Under the pieces are notes generated by a model that saw nothing but the letters and a program-made list of their open reading frames with translations, did not search any database and was not told where the DNA came from. This document shows, piece after piece, positions 53,200 through 61,908 of a stretch of 64,000 nt of DNA (positions are counted from its first letter, which is position 1; every line of letters starts with the position of its first letter). Position numbers and translations under genes: made by a program. Source of the stretch: Pseudomonas psychrophila (GTDB lineage: Bacteria > Pseudomonadota > Gammaproteobacteria > Pseudomonadales > Pseudomonadaceae); contig NZ_JYKZ01000011.1 in assembly GCF_001043005.1 (NCBI RefSeq), forward strand, positions 62,001 through 126,000, in the 5' to 3' direction.

Positions 53200-54641
53200 T
53201 GCGTTTGTCCGAATTGCAAAAAGCCGGCCGGTCGCCCGGTTTGCCGCTGAGCATTGACCTGGCCGATGCTGCCGGGCCTGCACAGTTGCAACTGCTGACG
53301 TTGCTGCGGGTATTACCCGGGCAGCGTTATGTGGGGGCCGGCGTGTGGCGCGGGCGTACAGTGCTGGCCAAGTTGATGGTGGGTAGCAAGGCTGCGCGTA
53401 ACTTTCAGCGAGAACTGACGGGTGTGCGCCTGCTGGCTGATCAAGGTTTGACCACGCCGCAGCTGCTGGCCGATGGCTTACAGGAAGGCGAGGGCGGCTG
53501 GTTGCTGTTCGAGTTTCTGGAGCATGCCCAGAGCCTGGGTGACGCTTGGGGCGCGGTGGAGTCGTTGCCGGTTCTGGCGGACGAACAAGTGGCCGTACTG
53601 GCCCAGGCGTTGGCCGCTATTGGTCAGATGCACCTCAAGGGCCTGTGGCAGGAAGACCTGCACCTCGACAACCTGCTGCGTCAGGACGGCAAGCTGTACC
53701 TGATCGATGGCGCGGGTATTTGCGTCGAAGAAGCGGGCAAGCCACTGTCGCGGCAAAAAGTCCTGGAAAACCTCGGGGTGTTTTTTGCTCAATTGCCGAA
53801 AAGCCTTGAGCCGTTTATCGAAGAATTGCTGGTGCATTACCTGTTGAGCAATGGTGAACACGCCTTGCCGCTAGAGGCACTGCTCAAGCAGATCGAGAAG
53901 GTTCGTACCTGGCGGCTCAATGATTTTTTGAACAAAGTCGGTCGCGACTGCTCGCTGTTCAGCGTTCAGCGTAACGCCTTCGTCTTGCGTGCGATTCGCC
54001 GTGAAGAAGAGGCCGCGATGCTGCCTGTACTGGCTAATGCCGATGCCTTGCTGGATCAGGGGCATTTGTATAAAACCGGCGGTGCAGCCAGTGTCGGCAA
54101 GGTTGAAGTGGCGGGCCGCACTCTGGTGGTCAAGCGGTACAACATCAAGGGCTTTGCGCACTGGCTCAAACGCTTCTGGCGTCCGAGCCGTGCGTGGCAT
54201 TCATGGCGTGAGGGCAATCGACTGGCATTGCTGGGCATTGCTACGCCTAAACCGCTGGCACTGCTGGAAACCCGTTTTCTGTGGTTGCGCTCCAAAGCGT
54301 ATCTGGTCACCGAGTATCTGCCGGGCCCTGACATCATCGAGCGTTTTGCGCCGTATGTTGAGCAAGGTGACGCGCCGGAATCCGAATTGCAGGCGCTGGA
54401 TCAGTTATTTGCCGACTTGATCCGCGAGCGCATCAGTCACGGTGATCTCAAGGGGCATAACGTGTTCTGGGACGAGGGGCGCTGGGCGCTGATCGATCTG
54501 GACTCCATGTGCCAGCACGCCAGCCTGAAGAGTTTCGCCACCGCGTACGCCCGTGACCGAGCGCGCTTCATGCGCAATTGGCCGGTGAGCAGTACGTTGT
54601 ATCAAGTGATAGAGGGGCGGTTGCCCAAAGACCTTGGCTGA
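53199..54641 (+). CDS. Double WaaP/InaA-type kinase (two kinase domains in one protein)
   Basis: The 480-residue protein carries two kinase-like units. Unit one (about residues 25-240) has GRTVLAKLMVGSKAARNF, catalytic loop WQEDLHLDNLL near 152-162 and YLIDGAGICVEE. Unit two (about 285-480) has GRTLVVKRYNIKGFAHWLKR, catalytic loop HGDLKGHNVF near 414 and ALIDLDSM. Both keep the catalytic Asp and the loop Asn. It closes the contiguous LPS kinase array; the role is presumably core phosphorylation, but no substrate is known. The start overlaps the previous stop by one base. Confidence 0.85.
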   Translation: MRLSELQKAGRSPGLPLSIDLADAAGPAQLQLLTLLRVLPGQRYVGAGVWRGRTVLAKLMVGSKAARNFQRELTGVRLLADQGLTTPQLLADGLQEGEGGWLLFEFLEHAQSLGDAWGAVESLPVLADEQVAVLAQALAAIGQMHLKGLWQEDLHLDNLLRQDGKLYLIDGAGICVEEAGKPLSRQKVLENLGVFFAQLPKSLEPFIEELLVHYLLSNGEHALPLEALLKQIEKVRTWRLNDFLNKVGRDCSLFSVQRNAFVLRAIRREEEAAMLPVLANADALLDQGHLYKTGGAASVGKVEVAGRTLVVKRYNIKGFAHWLKRFWRPSRAWHSWREGNRLALLGIATPKPLALLETRFLWLRSKAYLVTEYLPGPDIIERFAPYVEQGDAPESELQALDQLFADLIRERISHGDLKGHNVFWDEGRWALIDLDSMCQHASLKSFATAYARDRARFMRNWPVSSTLYQVIEGRLPKDLG

Positions 54642-54673
54642 AGCGTAACCAAGATTTTGTGTGGGGGTATTGT

Positions 54674-54728
54674 CTGTGGGAGCGAGCCTGCTCGCGAATG
54701 CTTTTCGCGAGCAGGCTCGCTCCCACAG
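54674..54728. repeat. REP hairpin, left copy
   Basis: CTGTGGGAGCGAGCCTGCTC and its reverse complement form a near-perfect 55-bp palindrome with a very short loop. It lies between the convergent kinase and receptor ends and may help end or protect both transcripts. Confidence 0.88.
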
Positions 54729-54744
54729 GGATGGTGTTATGGCT

Positions 54745-55033
54745 TCAGAAGCTGTACTGCGCCCCGGCTCCGGCATACCACGACCGTCCTGGCGCGGCCT
54801 CGTAGAAGCGGCTGTTGCCGTCCGCCACAATCACCGAACCCACATATTGGCGATCCAGCAGGTTGTCCAGACGCAACGTCTGGTGAAAGGTCCAGTGCTC
54901 GACCTTCTGCTCAAACTTGGCCCGCCAGTTGAACACGCTGTAGGCCGGTGCCGCCTTGGCGGAGTTGGTATCTTCGACATACACCTTGCTGCGATACATG
55001 CCTTCGACGGCGGTGCTGAGCCAATCAACCGGC
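54745..55033 (-). pseudogene. Duplicated C-terminal fragment of the TonB-dependent receptor
   Basis: The fragment encodes the last ~96 residues of the receptor, identical in protein sequence to the intact copy (ends AGAGAQYSF). It has no start, signal peptide or plug domain. It lies directly downstream of the intact gene as part of the tandem duplication. Confidence 0.9.
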
Positions 55034-55059
55034 CACAAGACTTTCTGTGGGGGTATTGT

Positions 55060-55114
55060 CTGTGGGAGCGAGCCTGCTCGCGAATGCTTTTCGCGAGCAG
55101 GCTCGCTCCCACAG
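55060..55114. repeat. REP hairpin, right copy
   Basis: This is identical to the palindrome 386 bases to its left. It sits immediately after the stop of the intact receptor gene. Confidence 0.9.
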
Positions 55115-55130
55115 GGATGGTGTTATGGTT

Positions 55131-57206
55131 TCAGAAGCTGTACTGCGCCCCGGCTCCGGCATACCACGACCGTCCTGGCGCGGCCTCGTAGAAGCGGCTG
55201 TTGCCGTCCGCCACAATCACCGAACCCACATATTGGCGATCCAGCAGGTTGTCCAGACGCAACGTCTGGTGAAAGGTCCAGTGCTCGACCTTCTGCTCAA
55301 ACTTGGCCCGCCAGTTGAACACGCTGTACGCCGGTGCCGCCTTGGCGGAGTTGGTGTCTTCGACATACACCTTGCTGCGATACATGCCTTCGACGGCGGT
55401 GCTGAGCCAATCAACCGGCTTCCAGTTGACCTCGGCAAACAGTGTGGTCTGTGGTACGCCGGGCAGGTAATTACCTTTGTCGACCGTGCCTTTGGTGCTG
55501 GCAAAGTCACTGTCGTAGGTCGCTTGCAGGCGGGTATAGGCGAGGGTTGAGGTCCAATGCTCGGCCAGCTGGCTTTCGATGCCCAGCTCAAAGCCGCGGC
55601 GCAAGGTGCGGCCGGCGTTTTGGTAAGTGGTACGACCGCCAGTATTGCTTGCAACCACCAGCTCATCTTCAGTGGTGATCTGGAATACCGCCGCATTGAT
55701 TCGTGTGTTGTTTAGCTGGGCTTTCAGGCCCATCTCGTATTGAGTGCTTTCGGAGGGCTTGAGGCCGAAGTTAAAGCCCCGACCACTGGGCGAGTACGCC
55801 AACTCGGCCTGGGTCGGCGTTTCAAAGCCCTTGCCCGCGCTGACATAGCCATGCAGCTCAGGAGTGAAGGCGTACATCACGCTCATCGACGGCGTGGCTT
55901 TCTCATAGCGTTTGGTGCCGCTGTCGTCGCCGTTGCTCAAAAATTGATCATCGACGTCCATCTCCATGGTGCTGTAGCGCAATCCGGCCTGCACGGTCCA
56001 GTTGTCCAGCGCCCAGTTGGCCTGCACATACGGGTCTAGGCTGCGGGCAGTGTCCACTTCGTCGCGCACCAGCGCACCTTTGACCCCCAATTGGTTGCCA
56101 ATGTAGTTGTTGTATCCGTGACGGCTGTCCTGGCTCTGGTCGAAGTCCAGGCCGCCGATCAAGGTCAGGTCACCCGGCACGCCATACACCGGTTGCATCC
56201 AGCGCAGGCTGCCGCCGTAGAACTTGCGATCGAATTGAACGACGCCACCGCCCTGTTCGTTGCCTGGTGTGCCTTTAGGAATCGCCAAATACTGAATCAC
56301 GCTTCGGGTGCCGGTGTAGGCATTGACCTGCAGGGTCGCGTCGCCGATATAGCGCTCGTAGTTCATTCCCAACTGCTGATGGTCGATGCTTTTGCGGGTG
56401 TTGTAGGTCAGGGCGTTGGGCGTCACGGAGCGCGGGTCGGCCTTGTAGGCGGCCCAGCTTTGGCCCAGCGGGTCTTGCGTACCGTTCTGCTCAAGGCTGC
56501 TGTAGATCAACGCCAGCTTGCTGTCTTCATCGGGTTTGAGGTTGAGCTTGGCGAAGGTCTGGTCACGGCGGGCGGCGCTGTGGTCGCGGTAGCCGTCGGT
56601 GTCCATGCGCGAGGCATCAAGCACAAAGCCCACGTCATCGGTGGCGCCCTCGGCGGTGAGGTGGTTTTTACTCAGGCCGTCGCTGCCGACTAGCGTTTCG
56701 GCGCCAATACGCGGCGGGCCTTCGCCGTCACGGGAGAACATCTGGATCACGCCCCCGGCGTTACTGCCATACAAGGTGGCTGCCGGGCCGCGCAGAACTT
56801 CAATGCGTTCGGCCGTGTCGAGGTTGAAGGTCGCAGCCTGCCCCTGACCGTCCGGGGTGCTGGCGGGAATGCCATCGGCAATCAGTTTGATGCCACGTAC
56901 GCCAAACGCCGAGCGGGCGCCAAAGCCCCGGGATGATATTTGCAGGTCCTGGGCGTAGTTCTGACGGTTTTGCACCACCAGCCCTGGTACGCGGGACAGC
57001 ACTTCGGAAGCATTGATGCCTAACTGGCCATCCTTGATGTGTTCCTGATTGATGCTGTCGACCGAGTACGGCAGGTCAAAACTGGGGCTGGCGCTGCGCG
57101 AGCCGGTAATGACGCTGGGGTCCAGTTCCAGGGTTTCGGCATGGACCAGGGGCGTCAGGCAGAGGCCTGGCAGCAGGGCCAGGTGAGCGGGTACGAAATA
57201 TTTCAT
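55131..57206 (-). CDS. TonB-dependent outer-membrane receptor
   Basis: The 691-residue receptor has a signal peptide (MKYFVPAHLALLPGLCLT to LVHA), a TonB-box-like start ETLELDPSVITGSR, a plug domain (EVLSRVPGLVVQNRQNYAQD, ISSRGFGARSAFGVRGIKL, AERIEVLRGPAATLYGSNAG), then a beta-barrel ending in aromatic QYSF. It would import a siderophore or other scarce ligand using the proton-motive force; the ligand cannot be read. The ATG at 57204-57206 fits the signal peptide; the longer frame to 57248 adds a polar piece without homology. Confidence 0.92.
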   Translation of the reverse strand: MKYFVPAHLALLPGLCLTPLVHAETLELDPSVITGSRSASPSFDLPYSVDSINQEHIKDGQLGINASEVLSRVPGLVVQNRQNYAQDLQISSRGFGARSAFGVRGIKLIADGIPASTPDGQGQAATFNLDTAERIEVLRGPAATLYGSNAGGVIQMFSRDGEGPPRIGAETLVGSDGLSKNHLTAEGATDDVGFVLDASRMDTDGYRDHSAARRDQTFAKLNLKPDEDSKLALIYSSLEQNGTQDPLGQSWAAYKADPRSVTPNALTYNTRKSIDHQQLGMNYERYIGDATLQVNAYTGTRSVIQYLAIPKGTPGNEQGGGVVQFDRKFYGGSLRWMQPVYGVPGDLTLIGGLDFDQSQDSRHGYNNYIGNQLGVKGALVRDEVDTARSLDPYVQANWALDNWTVQAGLRYSTMEMDVDDQFLSNGDDSGTKRYEKATPSMSVMYAFTPELHGYVSAGKGFETPTQAELAYSPSGRGFNFGLKPSESTQYEMGLKAQLNNTRINAAVFQITTEDELVVASNTGGRTTYQNAGRTLRRGFELGIESQLAEHWTSTLAYTRLQATYDSDFASTKGTVDKGNYLPGVPQTTLFAEVNWKPVDWLSTAVEGMYRSKVYVEDTNSAKAAPAYSVFNWRAKFEQKVEHWTFHQTLRLDNLLDRQYVGSVIVADGNSRFYEAAPGRSWYAGAGAQYSF

Positions 57207-57370
57207 GGGCAAATCGGGGTTCCGTGTGACGCGACCCGTCCAGGGCAACGGGGATGAGGCTAGCAGAGGGCGCGCAGTTTAGCGGCTGAGGTGGGGATAT
57301 CCAGTAAAACAAGCACAAGGACATGCCAGGGCATCCTTATGCTTGGGAGTTTTGAGTCTGAGACGTCGCG

Positions 57371-60300
57371 TTACTGCACGTGCGTCATGTTGATGTCTTG
57401 CAAGGCATGGATCAGGTCTTTGAGCGTGTCATAACGTTTTTGATGGAGGGTCGGCCAACTGTCGCGCTCGATAAACAGTTGCCCCCCGGGGTCGGTCTGC
57501 AAGGGGGTGTGAATGATTTCGTGGCTGCTGGAGCGATGAATCAACTGCGCGCCGTTGGTTGAAGCATTCTCAAACCGGAAATAGCCCGGGTCTTTGAGCC
57601 GGGTAGTGGTTTGCGCCAGAGAGAGCGCAGGGCGTTTGGGCTGTCTGCCCGGTGTATCGATTTGCAGCCAGTAGTCATTTTTCAAAAACACGTAATTGTC
57701 ATGTGCCATGACCGGCGGGATGATTTCCCCTATGTCCTGACGCAAGCCAAGGCTGGTGCCCGGAGCCGTATCCGAAATCCGCACACCCACAACGCCCTCG
57801 AGTTCGGCCAGCCCCGGAATGCCTTCAAACGTGTTGGCATGAGAATTACCCGTGAGGGCAACCCATTTGTGCTCCCCGGTGCGTGCCTGATGGGCACGAA
57901 TCGTGCGCGACGCAAAGTAGCTGAACGTTTCATAGCGGGTCAGCCAAGGCGTTTCGCTTGGCGTGCCTTTAGGGAAGTAACTGGCCGAGCAATCAATGGC
58001 GACAATCTGGATGCCATGCTGTCTGGCCTCACGCACCAGTTGGCTGAATGTGTAGGTGCTGTTGGGATCAAGGCGATGGCCTAGGTCCTGACTCTGTAGA
58101 AACCTGTCCAGCTTCAAGGGCATTTTTCCGGTTTGGAAGTAGTCATCCAGAAGGCTTTGGTGCAAGTCGCTTTGCAGGTGTTCCATGTAGAGTGTTTTTA
58201 CATCGCTCGCGGACAACTGGGCCATGTGTTCAATCAAGATTTTTTTGCCCGATTGATGGGCGTGGGTTTCACCCCAGACGATGCCATCCGAATGCTCGAA
58301 CAAGTACTTGAGCAGATCTTGCTGCGTGACGTTGCCTGCCAGTACCGGGCGAGTGACGCGGGGTTTTGCAGGTTTTGTCAGGTACCAAGCTTTTGCATCC
58401 GCCAGCAGTTTGACCCTCAGGTTGATGAACGCCCGATTCGCCGCGCTGTGATGGGAGGTGACATCCATAAATGCGTAGTCGCCATCCAGGGCGGCGCGGT
58501 AGTTGGCGATGATGTCGCCCAGTGTTTCCCTGTATTCACCCGGCATGTCGTAGTCGCTGTATTTGACCGCAGGCGGGTCGATAGCCAGCCCAGTATGATC
58601 GCGGACCAATGGCTCCCAGCGCTTGCTGTTGTCCGCCAGTGTGTGCTTGATTTCCCAGCGCCCGGCGGTGCGTCGCACCTTGTAAGTTGCGCTGGCTTCG
58701 CTGTGCGAGCCCCGTGGTAGTTGCAAGTACCAGGTGCGCCCCAGCCAGCCGCTATAGACCTCAAATACAATGCCGTTTTGTTGGATGTAACGCATGTTGC
58801 TCAGCCGGTAGATGCCTTGCTCGTCAGGGGTGTGACGGCTGAGGTCGACGCCACTGATTCGTGCGCGCTCTATGACGCGTTCAATTCCAGGTTTTTGCTT
58901 GAGCAAGGGTGCGGTCAGGTCGGCATCCCAGAGGCCTGCCGAGAGTTGGCGCAGGGGGATGCGGTACGGCGCGTCAGGTTTGCGTTCATCCACGGCGCGC
59001 CAGAGTTCATCGAGGTTGTCGTACCGGCTACGGTAAAGATTGCCGTGGGAGTCTTTGGTGTAGTGGGTGGTCTGTCCATTGCTGGCGAGCGCCTCGTAGA
59101 CCCCGGCACCGTATGTGTCTCCGGTACGCAGCCTTAGCCCGACACCAGGGGCTGTGCTGGCGCCCCCTGGACTCAATGAGGGGGAGGGCTGCTTGATACG
59201 CTGGCGGATCGTTTTGCCGAATATTGCAGAGCCGGTGAAGTCTGACGCTGCATCAGTCAGGTGAGTGATGGACTCTAAGAAGTGCAGCAACGCTTCGTTT
59301 TTTTCGTCTCGTTGCAGGGCGTCGAGGCCTCTGAGGATCTGATGGATAAACCGCGCCAGTACGATGGGCAGCAACACCTTGATCGGTAGCGCGAACGAGA
59401 TGATATCGATTGCCGTCAGCGCTGCGTCGGTTGCGGTGCTGACGTTGCTTTCCCAGGTCGAGGTTGTCTGCTCGTCGGCATCGTGAATGGCATGCAGGGC
59501 TTCGGTGTCGTAAGACGTTTCGAACAGGTTAGGGCTGATGGCCTGCAGTTGCAGGTGGCTGTCGGTCAGGCCCTGGATGAGCAGCGGTTTGATATAGGCC
59601 TGTTGTGCTGCCGTTACGCGACGCAGCAGGTAGCTGCGCCATTGAGGGCGTGACAGCATCTGGCCCAGCTCATTGCGTGAGTTGGCGATCAGGAACCAGC
59701 GGTTCTCTGAGGCGTCGGGGGTGTAGCACAGCAATTGTTGCGAGCCGGTTGAACTGAAAACCAGGACCCCCGGCAGTGGTTTGTAGCGCAGCATCAGCAG
59801 ATGGACTTTGACCTGCGCACCGTTGACACGCGGGCGGCTGCTTTCTGCTGGGTGCTCCAGCGCGGCCCTGACCCACGCCGCCTGATCGGCGCTCAGAGTG
59901 CCCGACAGTCTGGCTTCGAGCAGGTCCAGGCTCAGCTGTGCTTGCTTGAAGGCGACGTAACGCTCCTTGCGCCACTGGGCCTGTCTGGAGTTGACCAGCA
60001 GGTCGTTGAGCCTTTTTTTGTAGTGCTCGCCGATGTCCAGTTGGCGCACCAGGGCTTTGAGGTAGCTGCTGTTCAGCACCGGATGCCTGTTGCCCGCGCC
60101 ATCCTTGACCTGTGCAGTCAGGGCGAAGGTCAGATCCCAGATGCCGACGTTGGACAACGCCAATTCGCTCAGGCTGCGCCGGGTGGTGTGGTAGCTGATG
60201 GCCGGTCCCGTCCTGTCCAGGCTCACCCCGGCAGCAAACCCGGAGCCGCCAGTGGGGTTGATCAGCGGGCCGGTGCGTTGGGCCTCTGTGGTCGAGATAA

Positions 60301-61657
60301 AAATATCGTCGGGGTCTACGTCCATACCGTGGTCTTTTTTGATCTGTTGTCGCAACTCAAGGCGGGCATAACCTAGCAATGTGTGTTTACGCCCGATTTC
60401 ACCCAGGGGGCGGGCGTCGTCGGTCTCGGCCGCCTGGCGTTGGTGGTTCAAACGCTCAACCGCCAGCCGCCATTGGGTTTTGTCTTCCTCCGAGGCGTTT
60501 TTCAACCAGTCGGGCAATTGCCTTTCCACCAGTCGGGTGTAGCGGTTTCGCACAATATTGGTTGGATTGAGGGGCAGGCTTGAGTTCAGTGACTGGTCGA
60601 TAGACTCGGATAACAGATCGAGAGACGCGTTTTGCTTCAGGGTGCGTGCCACAGACCAGGCATGGCGCAGGTCGTGTTCTTGTTTGTGGATCAATTGATT
60701 GCAGTAGAAGGTGGGTACGTCATGGTCCTCCACCGGGTGGTAGCTCACGTCCTCATGAGCCATGGCCGACATGCGCTGCTCTGCCAGTACGCAATCGAGC
60801 AGCGCCTCGCGCTGGTAAGGGTCTTTGAGCCGGGCGCTCAGTTCATGGGTAAGCGCGGCGATTGAGTCGAACTCTTGCAGACCGCTGTTGGGCAGGTAAA
60901 ACACGACGGTGTGCGGGCTGGCGTCTTGAACCGCACGGATGTCCCGGGGGTCGGCAGAACCCAGGGGGAGATTTCTGCGGGTGATCACGAATGCGCCATG
61001 AAGGGGGCTGGGGTTTTGGGGGGCAGGGCCGGTGAATGCCAGCGTATAAAAGCCGTAGGCGCTGGGGCTTTGTTGCGCGGATGGCAAGTTGGTATCAGGT
61101 AAGAGCTGGTTAATGGCTTCCATCGCGTTGGGGCTAAGGGTGGTGTCTGTGTGGCGTACGGTAGCTTCGGCCCGGATCAGTTTTTGGGCCAATTGAGCCA
61201 GCCAGTCTTTCGGGGTCAGCGCGTTGAGATCGTCATGAGGCGTTCGCCAGAAGTCATTCAAGGCATCCCTCACACACAGTTCTGGGGAGCGGACTACAAA
61301 CTCAAGGTACTTTTCAAGCTCCGGGATGGTGATGCCGCTGGCAAGGTCCTGGTCGTCCAGGGTGTAGGCGTCTGTGTAAATCCGCGACGAACCCTGGACG
61401 AAGGTCGGAACCTTTGCGGTTTGATAACACTGGTCTATGAGGGCGGTCACGGACTGGCTGACGATGGTCGGAAGCTGCCCGGGTTCGGGCACTGCTTGTG
61501 CATTGAGAAAGAGAAAGTCTGTGCAAGTGTCAGCGGGAAGGTGCGGGAAAAACATCCGCAAGCGGTGATCCAGTGACAGATCGAGGTTGGGGAGGGCATT
61601 GCGCAGCAAAAGCAGTTCGTGTGCTGCATTTGTCAGGTTTTCGAGGGGGGTAGGCAT
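57371..61657 (-). CDS. Giant dermonecrotic-toxin-like protein with C-terminal GETH domain
   Basis: The 1428-residue protein has no signal peptide. The N-terminal ~700 residues resemble the DUF6543/dermonecrotic-toxin-like region of large Pseudomonas proteins (for example TGPLINPTGGSGFAAGVS and LSNVGIWDLTFALTAQV). A hydrophobic stretch near residues 735-765 (AIDIISFALPIKVLLPIVLA) could insert in membranes. The C-terminal part (about 1110-1300) has GIVWGETHAHQSGKK, LYMEHLQSD, IVAIDCSASYF and ALTGNSHANTFEGIPGL, a pattern like the EreA/ChaN-type fold also reported in Pasteurella multocida toxin; that link is my inference. ATG 61655-61657 has AGGA eight bases upstream. No immunity or secretion gene lies next to it. 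Confidence 0.78.
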   Translation of the reverse strand: MPTPLENLTNAAHELLLLRNALPNLDLSLDHRLRMFFPHLPADTCTDFLFLNAQAVPEPGQLPTIVSQSVTALIDQCYQTAKVPTFVQGSSRIYTDAYTLDDQDLASGITIPELEKYLEFVVRSPELCVRDALNDFWRTPHDDLNALTPKDWLAQLAQKLIRAEATVRHTDTTLSPNAMEAINQLLPDTNLPSAQQSPSAYGFYTLAFTGPAPQNPSPLHGAFVITRRNLPLGSADPRDIRAVQDASPHTVVFYLPNSGLQEFDSIAALTHELSARLKDPYQREALLDCVLAEQRMSAMAHEDVSYHPVEDHDVPTFYCNQLIHKQEHDLRHAWSVARTLKQNASLDLLSESIDQSLNSSLPLNPTNIVRNRYTRLVERQLPDWLKNASEEDKTQWRLAVERLNHQRQAAETDDARPLGEIGRKHTLLGYARLELRQQIKKDHGMDVDPDDIFISTTEAQRTGPLINPTGGSGFAAGVSLDRTGPAISYHTTRRSLSELALSNVGIWDLTFALTAQVKDGAGNRHPVLNSSYLKALVRQLDIGEHYKKRLNDLLVNSRQAQWRKERYVAFKQAQLSLDLLEARLSGTLSADQAAWVRAALEHPAESSRPRVNGAQVKVHLLMLRYKPLPGVLVFSSTGSQQLLCYTPDASENRWFLIANSRNELGQMLSRPQWRSYLLRRVTAAQQAYIKPLLIQGLTDSHLQLQAISPNLFETSYDTEALHAIHDADEQTTSTWESNVSTATDAALTAIDIISFALPIKVLLPIVLARFIHQILRGLDALQRDEKNEALLHFLESITHLTDAASDFTGSAIFGKTIRQRIKQPSPSLSPGGASTAPGVGLRLRTGDTYGAGVYEALASNGQTTHYTKDSHGNLYRSRYDNLDELWRAVDERKPDAPYRIPLRQLSAGLWDADLTAPLLKQKPGIERVIERARISGVDLSRHTPDEQGIYRLSNMRYIQQNGIVFEVYSGWLGRTWYLQLPRGSHSEASATYKVRRTAGRWEIKHTLADNSKRWEPLVRDHTGLAIDPPAVKYSDYDMPGEYRETLGDIIANYRAALDGDYAFMDVTSHHSAANRAFINLRVKLLADAKAWYLTKPAKPRVTRPVLAGNVTQQDLLKYLFEHSDGIVWGETHAHQSGKKILIEHMAQLSASDVKTLYMEHLQSDLHQSLLDDYFQTGKMPLKLDRFLQSQDLGHRLDPNSTYTFSQLVREARQHGIQIVAIDCSASYFPKGTPSETPWLTRYETFSYFASRTIRAHQARTGEHKWVALTGNSHANTFEGIPGLAELEGVVGVRISDTAPGTSLGLRQDIGEIIPPVMAHDNYVFLKNDYWLQIDTPGRQPKRPALSLAQTTTRLKDPGYFRFENASTNGAQLIHRSSSHEIIHTPLQTDPGGQLFIERDSWPTLHQKRYDTLKDLIHALQDINMTHVQ

Positions 61658-61784
61658 CTTGTATGTCCTGTGAGTTGACGCGTACGTCGGTGTAATCACA
61701 GGAAACCCCCAAACGTTCAGGGGCTGGGCTTACATAGATCTAGAATTGGTTGTTGGCGGACTCTGGTGTGAGGCGTGGCAAATC

Positions 61785-61825
61785 GCGCTGGGTCATTTGC
61801 GGTGTCTTTACGCTATAATCCCGCT
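61785..61825 (+). promoter_or_regulatory. Candidate sigma-70 promoter of the carbamoyltransferase gene
   Basis: A perfect -10 hexamer TATAAT lies at 61814-61819, about 90 bases before the GTG start. The -35 is weak (GGTCAT at a 17-base spacing). It would restart transcription of the LPS genes after the intervening opposite-strand genes. Confidence 0.5.
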
Positions 61826-61908
61826 CTTTAGCTGTTTCTCGCCTTGCGGGGGACGCATTAATTTTTCAGGCGCCCGCCGCCTGCCTGCATTCAAAAGAGG
61901 CCCAACCT

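Larger units (their letters stand above)
54650..55419. repeat. 386-bp tandem duplication (REP hairpin plus receptor 3' end)
   Basis: Positions 54650-55033 and 55036-55419 match with a fixed offset of 386 bases and only five mismatches by my reading. Each copy contains the 55-bp REP hairpin and the last ~96 codons of the TonB-dependent receptor. The two coding mismatches are synonymous. The right copy belongs to the intact receptor; the left copy is a headless fragment. Confidence 0.93.

Noticed and set aside
54674..55114. CRISPR array suggested by two identical palindromes
   Set aside because: There are only two copies, 386 bases apart, inside a larger duplication; there are no spacers and no cas genes.
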